From positions 1 through 64,000 of the forward strand of contig JBBJLW010000001.1 of the NCBI GenBank assembly GCA_037720595.1: a DNA stretch of 64,000 bases. Reading direction: 5' to 3'. This DNA comes from Gaiellasilicea sp037720595. Its GTDB lineage: Bacteria > Actinomycetota > Thermoleophilia > Gaiellales > Gaiellaceae. The notes under the pieces were generated by a model. It saw only the letters and a program-made list of their open reading frames with translations. It had not been told where the DNA came from and searched no databases. The translations under genes and the position numbers were made by a program. Below are positions 15,773 to 22,226 of the stretch, piece by piece (the first letter of the stretch is position 1; every line of letters starts with the position of its first letter).

Positions 15773-16605
15773 ACCGCGACGGGACGCGGCCCGCGGACGA
15801 TCGCGATGTCGCCGCTGACGCTCTTCAGCCGCAGCTTCGCCTCGCTCCCGCCCACCGGTGACGAGACAGGAGGAGCGTCGGTCACGTCGAGCGCGGAGCT
15901 GACGTCGCCGCTCGTCGCGCTCGCATCGATAAAGACGCGCGTGCCCGGCGCGACACCCACCTGGATGTCGCCGGAGACCGACTGGAGGTTGATCTGGCCA
16001 TCCCGGATCGAGCGCACCTGCTGGTCGCCGGAGACCGTATTCGTCGCGAGGTCGGTGTGGGCTTCGTCGACCTCGAGGTCGCCCGAAACCAGAAAGACCG
16101 AGAGCTCGGAGCGCGCGACGCCGACCCGCACATCTCCCGAGACCGTCTTTACCTGCGCCGCGTCGTCGACGATCTCCATCCGAACGTCGCCGCTGGCCGT
16201 GTGGACGTTCGCGGAGCCGCCCACATGAGGAAGAAGAATGTCCCCGGATGCGGTCTTGACGCTGGTGTCGCCGAGCCGGCCGGCCGCCTCGAGATCGGCC
16301 GACGCAGTCGTGCAGTCGAGCGCGGAGCCGTACGGACAGCGGATGCGGATCCCCACCTCGGGCGAGCGGCCGAGGAAGCTCCAGCCCTGCTTCGCGACCT
16401 CGACCACTATCTCGTTGCCTCGCTGCTCGACCGACGCCTGCTCGATCGCCGACCGCGTGACGTCGTCGTTTCGCAGCGCCTCGAGCTCGACGGTCGTCTC
16501 CGTCGTCTCAGCAGTCTCGATCGACACGTGGCCGGACGGATTGCGAACCCGCAGGTGCGGTGCCTTAGCCGTGTCGAAGCGGCGGACCGTCGCATTACGC
16601 TCCAC
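15769..16605 (-). CDS. DUF4097 beta-helix-like protein
   Basis: A 278-residue protein built from repeats of about 16-20 residues with the recurring turn (S/A)SGD, for example VKTASGDILLPHVG, VHTASGDVRMEIV, VKTVSGDVRVGVA, FLVSGDLEVDE and LQSVSGDIQVGV. At least eight repeats follow one another, which is typical of the DUF4097/DUF4098 'putative adhesin' fold that stacks into a solenoid. There is no signal peptide, so it may be cytoplasmic. The GTG start at 16605 overlaps the end of a 41-residue gene. It is the last gene of an operon that starts with a ribbon-helix-helix protein. Confidence 0.85.
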   Translation of the reverse strand: MERNATVRRFDTAKAPHLRVRNPSGHVSIETAETTETTVELEALRNDDVTRSAIEQASVEQRGNEIVVEVAKQGWSFLGRSPEVGIRIRCPYGSALDCTTASADLEAAGRLGDTSVKTASGDILLPHVGGSANVHTASGDVRMEIVDDAAQVKTVSGDVRVGVARSELSVFLVSGDLEVDEAHTDLATNTVSGDQQVRSIRDGQINLQSVSGDIQVGVAPGTRVFIDASATSGDVSSALDVTDAPPVSSPVGGSEAKLRLKSVSGDIAIVRGPRPVAV

Positions 16606-16720
16606 GACGACCGCCGTTCTTTCGTGCGGGCCTGACGACGCGCTCCTCGGGCCTGGGTCTGCCGAAATCAGGCTCGGGCAGGACGACGTGGCCGTACGGT
16701 GCTGGATGGAAGCTGATCAT
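16595..16720 (-). CDS. 41-residue basic protein in the RHH/DUF4097 operon
   Basis: It starts MISFHPAPYGHVVLPEPDFG and ends in a basic tail (RPARKNGGRRGA). The ATG at 16720 has a strong ribosome-binding site (AAAGGAG) eight bases upstream. Its stop lies inside the start region of the DUF4097 gene (11-base overlap), and it follows the RHH gene by 11 bases. No family is recognised. The tight packing and good RBS argue that it is translated. Confidence 0.55.
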   Translation of the reverse strand: MISFHPAPYGHVVLPEPDFGRPRPEERVVRPARKNGGRRGA

Positions 16721-16731
16721 CGAAGCTCCTT

Positions 16732-17187
16732 TCAAGCGTCGGCGAAGCCGGTCAGACGCCGGCCGCTACGGACAGGACGGGAATCGAGCCCCCGCGCGAG
16801 GGCGCGGACGATCCAGGAGTTGGTCGAGACGCCCTCGCGGGACGCGGCGACATCGATCTGGATCTTGAGCGAATCGGGGAGACGCAAGGTGATCCGGGCC
16901 GTGAGCGCGTCGTCGAGGCCGGGTGCGGTCGAGGTGGCCTCCGCCTCGTCGTCGACGTAGACGAGCTCGGGATCGCGACCGGCGAGGCGAACCTCGATCC
17001 GGCCGGGAACGACGGTCGACAGGTCGGCGGCCGCCTCCGAGACGATGTCGAGCAACCGCAGGTGGAGCGAGGAGCCGAGCGCCTGGCTCAGCCGCCGCGC
17101 GGCCTCTGCCGTGGGCTCGTCCGCGGCGAGCCCGGCAGCCGCGGCGAGGTCTTCCTGAATTGCGTGGAGGTGATGTGCCATCTGCAT
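16732..17187 (-). CDS. Ribbon-helix-helix DNA-binding protein
   Basis: A 151-residue protein. The N-terminal half is helical (HHLHAIQEDLAAAAGLAADEPTAEAARRL) with an unassigned role. The C-terminal part (TARITLRLPDSLKIQIDVAA, then SREGVSTNSWIVRALARGLD) is a clear Arc/HicB-like ribbon-helix-helix: a beta strand contacting DNA followed by two helices. It is probably the autoregulator of the operon, since an A/T-rich palindrome lies immediately upstream of its start. ATG 17187 is used; ATG 17181 is possible. No HicA-like toxin is adjacent. Confidence 0.75.
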   Translation of the reverse strand: MQMAHHLHAIQEDLAAAAGLAADEPTAEAARRLSQALGSSLHLRLLDIVSEAAADLSTVVPGRIEVRLAGRDPELVYVDDEAEATSTAPGLDDALTARITLRLPDSLKIQIDVAASREGVSTNSWIVRALARGLDSRPVRSGRRLTGFADA

Positions 17188-17190
17188 GAC

Positions 17191-17218
17191 AGCATAGTGA
17201 TATCATAATGATGGCATG
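17191..17218. promoter_or_regulatory. Operator candidate for the RHH operon
   Basis: An unusually A/T-rich island in GC-rich surroundings. It holds the perfect palindrome ATCATAATGAT (17202-17212), overlapped by the palindrome TGATATCA (17198-17205). It begins four bases upstream of the RHH start codon. This is the expected position and size for an autorepressor site of an RHH dimer pair; binding by this RHH protein is inference. Confidence 0.5.
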
Positions 17219-17220
17219 TC

Positions 17221-17507
17221 AAGTCAGACTCGACATTACGATCGGCCTGAGATTGTTCCAGACGAAGCAACGCTCGTTCAAGGCGTGCTGCAGCGGTTTC
17301 CATAGGCCGTTTGGACTCAGGCAAGCCTCGCTGGTAGGCTTAGCCGGTTGTCCCGCGACGCCGAGAGGAGGGCCGTCATGGTTGGAATCCACGCGTTCGA
17401 CGCGCCTTCCGGCGTCTCGCTCGGCTAGCTGCGCCTTCGTAGGGTCGCGAGCCAAGCGTCTGTCCACCGCCACCGCGTGCCTTGGCACGTCCAGGAGTTG
17501 CACAACC
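17221..17507 (+). promoter_or_regulatory. Leader region before the ABC exporter, with a possible leader peptide
   Basis: This non-genic stretch precedes the exporter operon. It holds a hairpin AAGCCT...AGGCTT (17323-17341). After a purine-rich site GAGAGGAGG comes a 16-codon frame, ATG 17378 to TAG 17428 (MVGIHAFDAPSGVSLG). The exporter GTG follows 80 bases later. Leader peptides upstream of multidrug ABC genes are known to sense ribosome stalling; whether this one is translated is unproven. Nothing else is recognised here. Confidence 0.3.
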
Positions 17508-19265
17508 GTGAGCACCGTCGACCCACCCGATCTCGCCGTCCGCCCCACTCTGCGGCGGCTCTTCCCGCTCTGGTGGGAGCAGCGTCGCCTGGTCGGGCTC
17601 GGTCTCGCCTGCGCGCTCGTCTTCACCGGGCTCTCGATCGCGATTCCCGTGCTGACGAAGTTCGTGATCGACGACGCGATCGAGGGAAGCCGGCGCGAGC
17701 GGCTTCTGCCGCTGCTCGGCCTGATCGTGGCGGTGGCGCTCGTCCGCTTCTTCGTCAACTTCACCCGCCGCTTCGCGACGGCGCGCGTCGGGATCGCAGT
17801 CGAAGCGCGCCTCCGCGGGATGCTCTACGACGCCTATCTCCACTATCCACGCGCGTTCTTCGACCGGCACTCGACCGGCGAGGTGATCTCGCGGGCGACG
17901 AACGACATCTATCCGGTTCGCTATTTCATCGGCTGGGGCGTCGTCCAGGGGATCCAGAGCGGGATGATGATCACGACCTCCGCGATCGTGCTGCTGATCG
18001 TGAACCCGCGGCTCGCGCTCGTCTCCGCACTCGCGATGCCCGCCGTCGCCGTCCTGACGTGGTACTTCGCGCATCGGCTCTTCCCGATCTCTCGGCTCGT
18101 CCAGGCCAAGAAGGGCCATCTGACCGAGGCCTCGGACGAGGCGGTGATCGGGATCGAGATGGTGCAGGCCTTCGGTCGCGAGGACGACGTTCGCACGCGC
18201 TTCCTCGGCCGGGCCGAGGCGGTGCGCCACGAGACGATGCGGATGGCGACGATCGAAGCGAAGTTCCTGCCAGGGCTCCTGGCACTGCCCACGCTCGGGA
18301 TCGCTGCCGTGCTCTACCTGGGTGGCAAGGACGTGATCGCCGGCGACCTGACGATCGGCGAGCTCAGCCTTTTCATCACCCTCTTGCTCCAGCTCGTCTG
18401 GCCGCTCGAGGCGCTCGGCTGGATCATCAACCTGGGCCAGCGCGCCGTCGCGTCGGCGGGCCGCAGCTTCGCCTGGCTGGACGCGATCGAACCGCTCCCG
18501 CAGGCCGCGCAGCCGAACCCGCTGCCCGACGGGCCGCTCCGCGTGCGCTTCGAGGACGTCCGCTTCTCGTACGGAACCGGCTCGGAGGTGCTGCGCGGCG
18601 TCGATCTCACGGTCGAGCCCGGCGAGATCGTCGCGGTCTGCGGCGCGACGGGCGCAGGCAAGACAACGCTCCTCAACCTGCTGCCCCGCTTCTACGACCC
18701 GACCGGCGGCCGCCTGCTCGTCGGCGGGATCGATACACGCGACGTCGACCTGACCGAGCTTCGCAGCGCGGTCGCGATCGTGACTCAGAAGCCGGTCCTC
18801 TTCTCCGTACTGCTGCGCGAGAACCTGCTCTCCGCCCGCCCCGACGCGGACTGGGACGAGGTTCTCGCCGCGTGTGTGGCCGCCGGCGTCTCCGCGTTCG
18901 TCGACGACCTGCCGCAGGGCTACGACACGCTGATCGGCGAGCGCGGCGTCAATCTCTCCGGCGGCCAGCGCCAGCGAGTCGCTCTGGCGCGCGCCCTCCT
19001 CGCTCGCGCTCGCGTGCTCGTTCTCGACGATCCGATGTCGGCAGTCGACACGCAGACCGAGCGGCTGCTCGTCGAGAACCTGCGCCCCGCCGTCGCCGGC
19101 CGTACCGTCCTCGTCGCGACGCAGAGACTCTCGACGATCGGCGTCGCCGACCGCGCCGTCGTGCTCGCGGACGGACGGATCGTGGAGGAGGGAACGCCGC
19201 AGGCTCTGATCGCCGGCGGCGGACTCTTCGCCGCGCTCTTCGGAGATGAAGCTCTTGCCGCTTGA
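17508..19265 (+). CDS. ABC exporter half-transporter, degenerate-site subunit
   Basis: A 585-residue fusion of six membrane helices (residues ~30-310) and an ABC ATPase domain. Walker A is CGATGAGKTT and the signature is LSGGQRQRVALARALL. Walker B reads VLVLDDPMSAVDTQTE, with Asp in place of the catalytic Glu. The H-loop reads LVATQRLSTI, with Gln in place of His. These two substitutions mark the non-catalytic subunit of heterodimeric exporters (TmrAB, BmrCD and TM287/288 types). The frame is open upstream to 17208, but GTG 17508, preceded by CAGGAG, gives the normal N-terminus. It overlaps the partner gene by 20 bases. Confidence 0.92.
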   Translation: MSTVDPPDLAVRPTLRRLFPLWWEQRRLVGLGLACALVFTGLSIAIPVLTKFVIDDAIEGSRRERLLPLLGLIVAVALVRFFVNFTRRFATARVGIAVEARLRGMLYDAYLHYPRAFFDRHSTGEVISRATNDIYPVRYFIGWGVVQGIQSGMMITTSAIVLLIVNPRLALVSALAMPAVAVLTWYFAHRLFPISRLVQAKKGHLTEASDEAVIGIEMVQAFGREDDVRTRFLGRAEAVRHETMRMATIEAKFLPGLLALPTLGIAAVLYLGGKDVIAGDLTIGELSLFITLLLQLVWPLEALGWIINLGQRAVASAGRSFAWLDAIEPLPQAAQPNPLPDGPLRVRFEDVRFSYGTGSEVLRGVDLTVEPGEIVAVCGATGAGKTTLLNLLPRFYDPTGGRLLVGGIDTRDVDLTELRSAVAIVTQKPVLFSVLLRENLLSARPDADWDEVLAACVAAGVSAFVDDLPQGYDTLIGERGVNLSGGQRQRVALARALLARARVLVLDDPMSAVDTQTERLLVENLRPAVAGRTVLVATQRLSTIGVADRAVVLADGRIVEEGTPQALIAGGGLFAALFGDEALAA

Positions 19266-21033
19266 GCCGAAGCCCTCTCACCCGAAGCACACCGGCCTTT
19301 CGCGGCTCTTCCCATACGCGAAGGACAAGCGAGCCCGGCTCGCGCTGATCGGCCTGCTTGCGGCGCTCTCGGCTGCCGCCCCAGTAATCGGCTGGCACCT
19401 CGTCGGGGATGCCATCGACAACGGGATCCGCGGCGACGACGAAGGCCGGCTCCTCCTCGTCGTGCTCGCGTATGTGGGCGTGAACGCGGCGGCTTGGATC
19501 CTCGGCACCGCCACCTGGCTCAGCCTCGCGGGTGTCGGCCAGCGGGTCGTGCTCGAGTTGCGTCGCGACCTCTTCGACCACCTGACGTCCCTCTCGTTGC
19601 GCTACTTCTCGCAGCAGAAGGCGGGCTGGATCATCGCGCGGCTGACGAGTGACGTGGACGCGCTCTCCGACGTCCTCAACCAGGGCCTGACGACGCTCGT
19701 CGTCAACACGCTGACGCTCCTGGCCGCGATCGGCGGGCTCTTCCTACTCGACTGGCGGCTCGGGCTCGTCGCCCTGTGCGTCCTGCCGCCCGGGATCCTC
19801 GTCACCCGCTGGTTCCAGCGTCGCTCGCACGTCGCGTTCACCGACGTGAGAACGCGGATCTCCACGGTCACCGCCCAGCTCGCCGAATCGGTCTCCGGGA
19901 TGGCCGTGATCCAGGCGTTCAGCCGCGAGCGCGCCTTCCAGGCCGAGTTCGACGGGATGAACGAGGCGAACCGGCAGGCGAACGTGGTCGCCCAGAAGCT
20001 CTCGTCGATCTTCTTCCCCGCAATCGAGTTCCTCGGCATCGTCGCGACGGGCGCGGTTCTCTGGGCCGGCGCCTTCTTCATCGACGCGGGCACGATGGAG
20101 ATCGGCACGGTCGTGGCCGCGGTCGGATTGCTCGCACTCGTCTTCCAGCCTCTTCAGGAGCTCTCGGAGCTCTACGGCCAGGTGCAGGCAGCGAGCGCCG
20201 CGATGGACAAGCTCAGCTCAGTGCTCGACGCGGAGATCGACATCGCGGACGCCCCGGGCGCGCGGCCGCTCGGCCGGATCGACGGCCGGCTCGAGCTCGA
20301 CAGGATCACGTTCGCCTACGGGGCAGATCCCGTCCTGCACGGGATCGAGATCGCCGTCCCGGCCGGCGGCTGCATCGCGCTCGTGGGCGAGTCGGGCGGC
20401 GGCAAGTCGACGATGGCGAAGCTGATCGCGCGGTTCTACGATCCCCTCTCGGGGGCCGTTCGCGTGGACGGCACCGATCTGCGCGAGGTCGAGCTACGCA
20501 GCTACCGGCGACAGCTCGGGGTCGTGCTCCAGGATCCGTTTCTCTTCAGCGGCACGATCGCGGACAACATCCGCTTCGCCAAGCCGGATGCGTCAGACCA
20601 GGAGGTCTACGACGCGGCCGCGGCCATTGGGGTCGACCGCGTCGCGGCGCGGTTCGAGCACGGCCTCGATCACGTCGTCCGCGAGGGCGGCTCCGGGCTC
20701 TCCGCCGGCGAGCGCCAGCTCATCTCGATCGCGCGGGCGCTGCTTGCCGACCCGCGCATCCTGATCCTCGACGAGGCAACCTCGAACATCGACCGGCCGA
20801 GCGAGATCCTGATCGAGCGGGCCTTCGATCGCCTCCTGGCCGGGCGCACCTCGATCATCATCGCGCATCGGCTCGCCACAGTTCGCCGCGCGGACGAGAT
20901 CCTCGTCGTGGAGCACGGCCGGATCGTGCAGCGTGGTACCGAGCCTGACTTGCTGGCGCAGGACGGAGCGTTCCGGCGACTCGCGCAGACGCTGCATCGA
21001 GACGTCCTCCCGAGCGCCTTCCCCGCGGCATAA
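19246..21033 (+). CDS. ABC exporter half-transporter, catalytic subunit
   Basis: A 595-residue partner of the preceding protein, with membrane domain ~35-320 and ATPase ~345-595. Walker A is GESGGGKST, Walker B is ILILDEATSNID with the catalytic Glu, and the H-loop is IIIAHRLATV with His. The signature is a variant, LSAGERQLISIARALL. The degenerate ATP site of the heterodimer therefore uses this subunit's unusual LSAGE signature opposite the partner's incomplete Walker B, while the canonical site pairs this subunit's catalytic Glu and His with LSGGQ. Likely a lipid or drug exporter; the cargo is unknown. Confidence 0.93.
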   Translation: MKLLPLEPKPSHPKHTGLSRLFPYAKDKRARLALIGLLAALSAAAPVIGWHLVGDAIDNGIRGDDEGRLLLVVLAYVGVNAAAWILGTATWLSLAGVGQRVVLELRRDLFDHLTSLSLRYFSQQKAGWIIARLTSDVDALSDVLNQGLTTLVVNTLTLLAAIGGLFLLDWRLGLVALCVLPPGILVTRWFQRRSHVAFTDVRTRISTVTAQLAESVSGMAVIQAFSRERAFQAEFDGMNEANRQANVVAQKLSSIFFPAIEFLGIVATGAVLWAGAFFIDAGTMEIGTVVAAVGLLALVFQPLQELSELYGQVQAASAAMDKLSSVLDAEIDIADAPGARPLGRIDGRLELDRITFAYGADPVLHGIEIAVPAGGCIALVGESGGGKSTMAKLIARFYDPLSGAVRVDGTDLREVELRSYRRQLGVVLQDPFLFSGTIADNIRFAKPDASDQEVYDAAAAIGVDRVAARFEHGLDHVVREGGSGLSAGERQLISIARALLADPRILILDEATSNIDRPSEILIERAFDRLLAGRTSIIIAHRLATVRRADEILVVEHGRIVQRGTEPDLLAQDGAFRRLAQTLHRDVLPSAFPAA

Positions 21034-21216
21034 CCCCCCGCGCGTTCGGGCGAGCGGGCGACGATCGAATCGGCTGCTGCGTTCCTCCCCGACCGACTCA
21101 CTCTGTCGGCGTTGCTCTTCGTGGGCAAGCGGGCGATCTCGCTTCAGCCGTGACACTCGCACCTGGGCCGACTCCGGGAACTTCCTCGTCCGGTACGACG
21201 TGCGCAGGAAGGAGAG

Positions 21217-21543
21217 CTAGTCGCCCCAGTCGAAGTCGCGGGACTTGCTCCAAAGGCCGCTGTCATCAGAGGATTCGACGTCCGGAGCGTCGGCGGCGCT
21301 CTCGGAGGATTCTTCGCCGGGCCACGTCAGCGGGATCGAGTCGAATTGCACGGCGGGCTCGCCGTCCATCGTCTCCTCGAGTCGCGCCTGCTCCTCGGTC
21401 TTGAAGAGCGGATGATTGTCGAAAGGATCGTCGGCGGCGTAGCGATCGATCGGCATGTCCTGCTCGAGCTCGGCGTTGCGCCGCTTCAACTCGAGATGGT
21501 CCTGAATCACACGGGCGAAGAGCGAAGGGGTCTCGACGGGCAT
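21217..21543 (-). CDS. Acidic hypothetical protein
   Basis: A 108-residue, very acidic protein. The N-terminal ~30 residues are a likely helix (SLFARVIQDHLELKRRNAELE). The rest is disordered-looking, with short conserved-looking patches (PIDRYAADDPFDNHPLFKTEEQARLEETMDGE and a Trp-containing end SKSRDFDWGD). There is no membrane segment. It starts at ATG 21543. Function unknown. Confidence 0.6.
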   Translation of the reverse strand: MPVETPSLFARVIQDHLELKRRNAELEQDMPIDRYAADDPFDNHPLFKTEEQARLEETMDGEPAVQFDSIPLTWPGEESSESAADAPDVESSDDSGLWSKSRDFDWGD

Positions 21544-21636
21544 AGGGTTCTCCGTGGTCGGGATCGGGGCGGCGCTACAAGGGCCGGAGTGTAGCGCACC
21601 GACACGCAGAAATCTCCTGCTGGTGCCCGGAATCCG

Positions 21637-21985
21637 TCACGACGGGGCGGCCGGCGGGGGCTCGGAGAGCACGCGATCCTTGCCCGGGCGCCTCGCGCGA
21701 TAGAGGGTCTCGTCGGCGGCATTCACGAGAGCGTCGCCGGTCATCCCTGGCCTGGAGGCGGCGACGCCGAAGCTGGCGCTCACCCGAATCGGCACCCCGA
21801 CGAACGAGACGATCGAGCGCTCGGCCAGGGTGCTTCGAACGCGCTCGCCACCTCTGCCGCCCCCTCGGCTGCACGGCATGACTGGCGAGCGAAGCCGCGC
21901 TGATCGTCGCCTCCGTGGCAAACTCGTCGCCGAGCAGGCGTCCCGAAGCTGCGTCGGCCGGTTGTCAGCTCGAGGAGCCTGGATC
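21637..21985 (-). pseudogene. Diguanylate cyclase (GGDEF) relic
   Basis: In one frame the minus strand encodes SGRLLGDEFATEATISAASL, a worn GGDEF active-site segment (about 21895-21945). In another frame it encodes ERVRSTLAERSIVSFVGVPI, then RVSASFGVAASRPGM and ALVNAADETLYRARRPGKDR, which is the C-terminal end of a GGDEF domain down to the stop at 21637. A frame change lies between them, and the N-terminal half of the domain is missing. It cannot make an active cyclase. Confidence 0.7.
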
Positions 21986-22056
21986 ACGCGCATTCACCGG
22001 GGCGGCAAGGACGACTCGCAGGTTTCCGATCAGTCCTGCTGTGCGAAGATGGAGCC

Positions 22057-22221
22057 GTGCCCCGGATCCGCCCTACCAATCCGATCGGCGTCGCCATGAC
22101 CGCGTTCGAGCTCTGGCGCCGCCTTCCGCCCAAGCAACGCAAGCGCGTGCTCGAAGCAACGCGCACCCACGGCCCAAAGCTCGCTGCCGCCTTGCTCGCA
22201 CGCAGCCGCCGTCCGCGCTAG
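22057..22221 (+). CDS. 54-residue basic helical protein
   Basis: It contains AFELWRRLPPKQRKRVLEATRTHGPKLAAALLARSRR, a basic two-helix unit (WRRLPP-x-QR-x-xVL-x-x-x-x-x-HGPK). I have seen this kind of small protein in related actinobacterial genomes but know no function. GTG 22057 is given; ATG 22096 is an alternative start that keeps the helical core. It is convergent with the sucA-type gene, separated by five bases. Confidence 0.5.
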   Translation: MPRIRPTNPIGVAMTAFELWRRLPPKQRKRVLEATRTHGPKLAAALLARSRRPR

Positions 22222-22226
22222 AACTC

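Noticed and set aside
16595..17187. HicAB toxin-antitoxin system
   Set aside because: The RHH domain resembles HicB, but no HicA-like dsRBD-fold toxin lies next to it; the neighbours are a short basic peptide and a DUF4097 protein.
17208..17507. In-frame 100-codon extension of the first ABC exporter subunit
   Set aside because: The extension starts inside the operator region and has no transporter features; GTG 17508 with an RBS gives the usual N-terminus.
21034..21216. Possible small gene between the ABC exporter and the acidic hypothetical protein
   Set aside because: The open frames here have no RBS, no recognised motif and no conserved composition; I see nothing supportable in this stretch.
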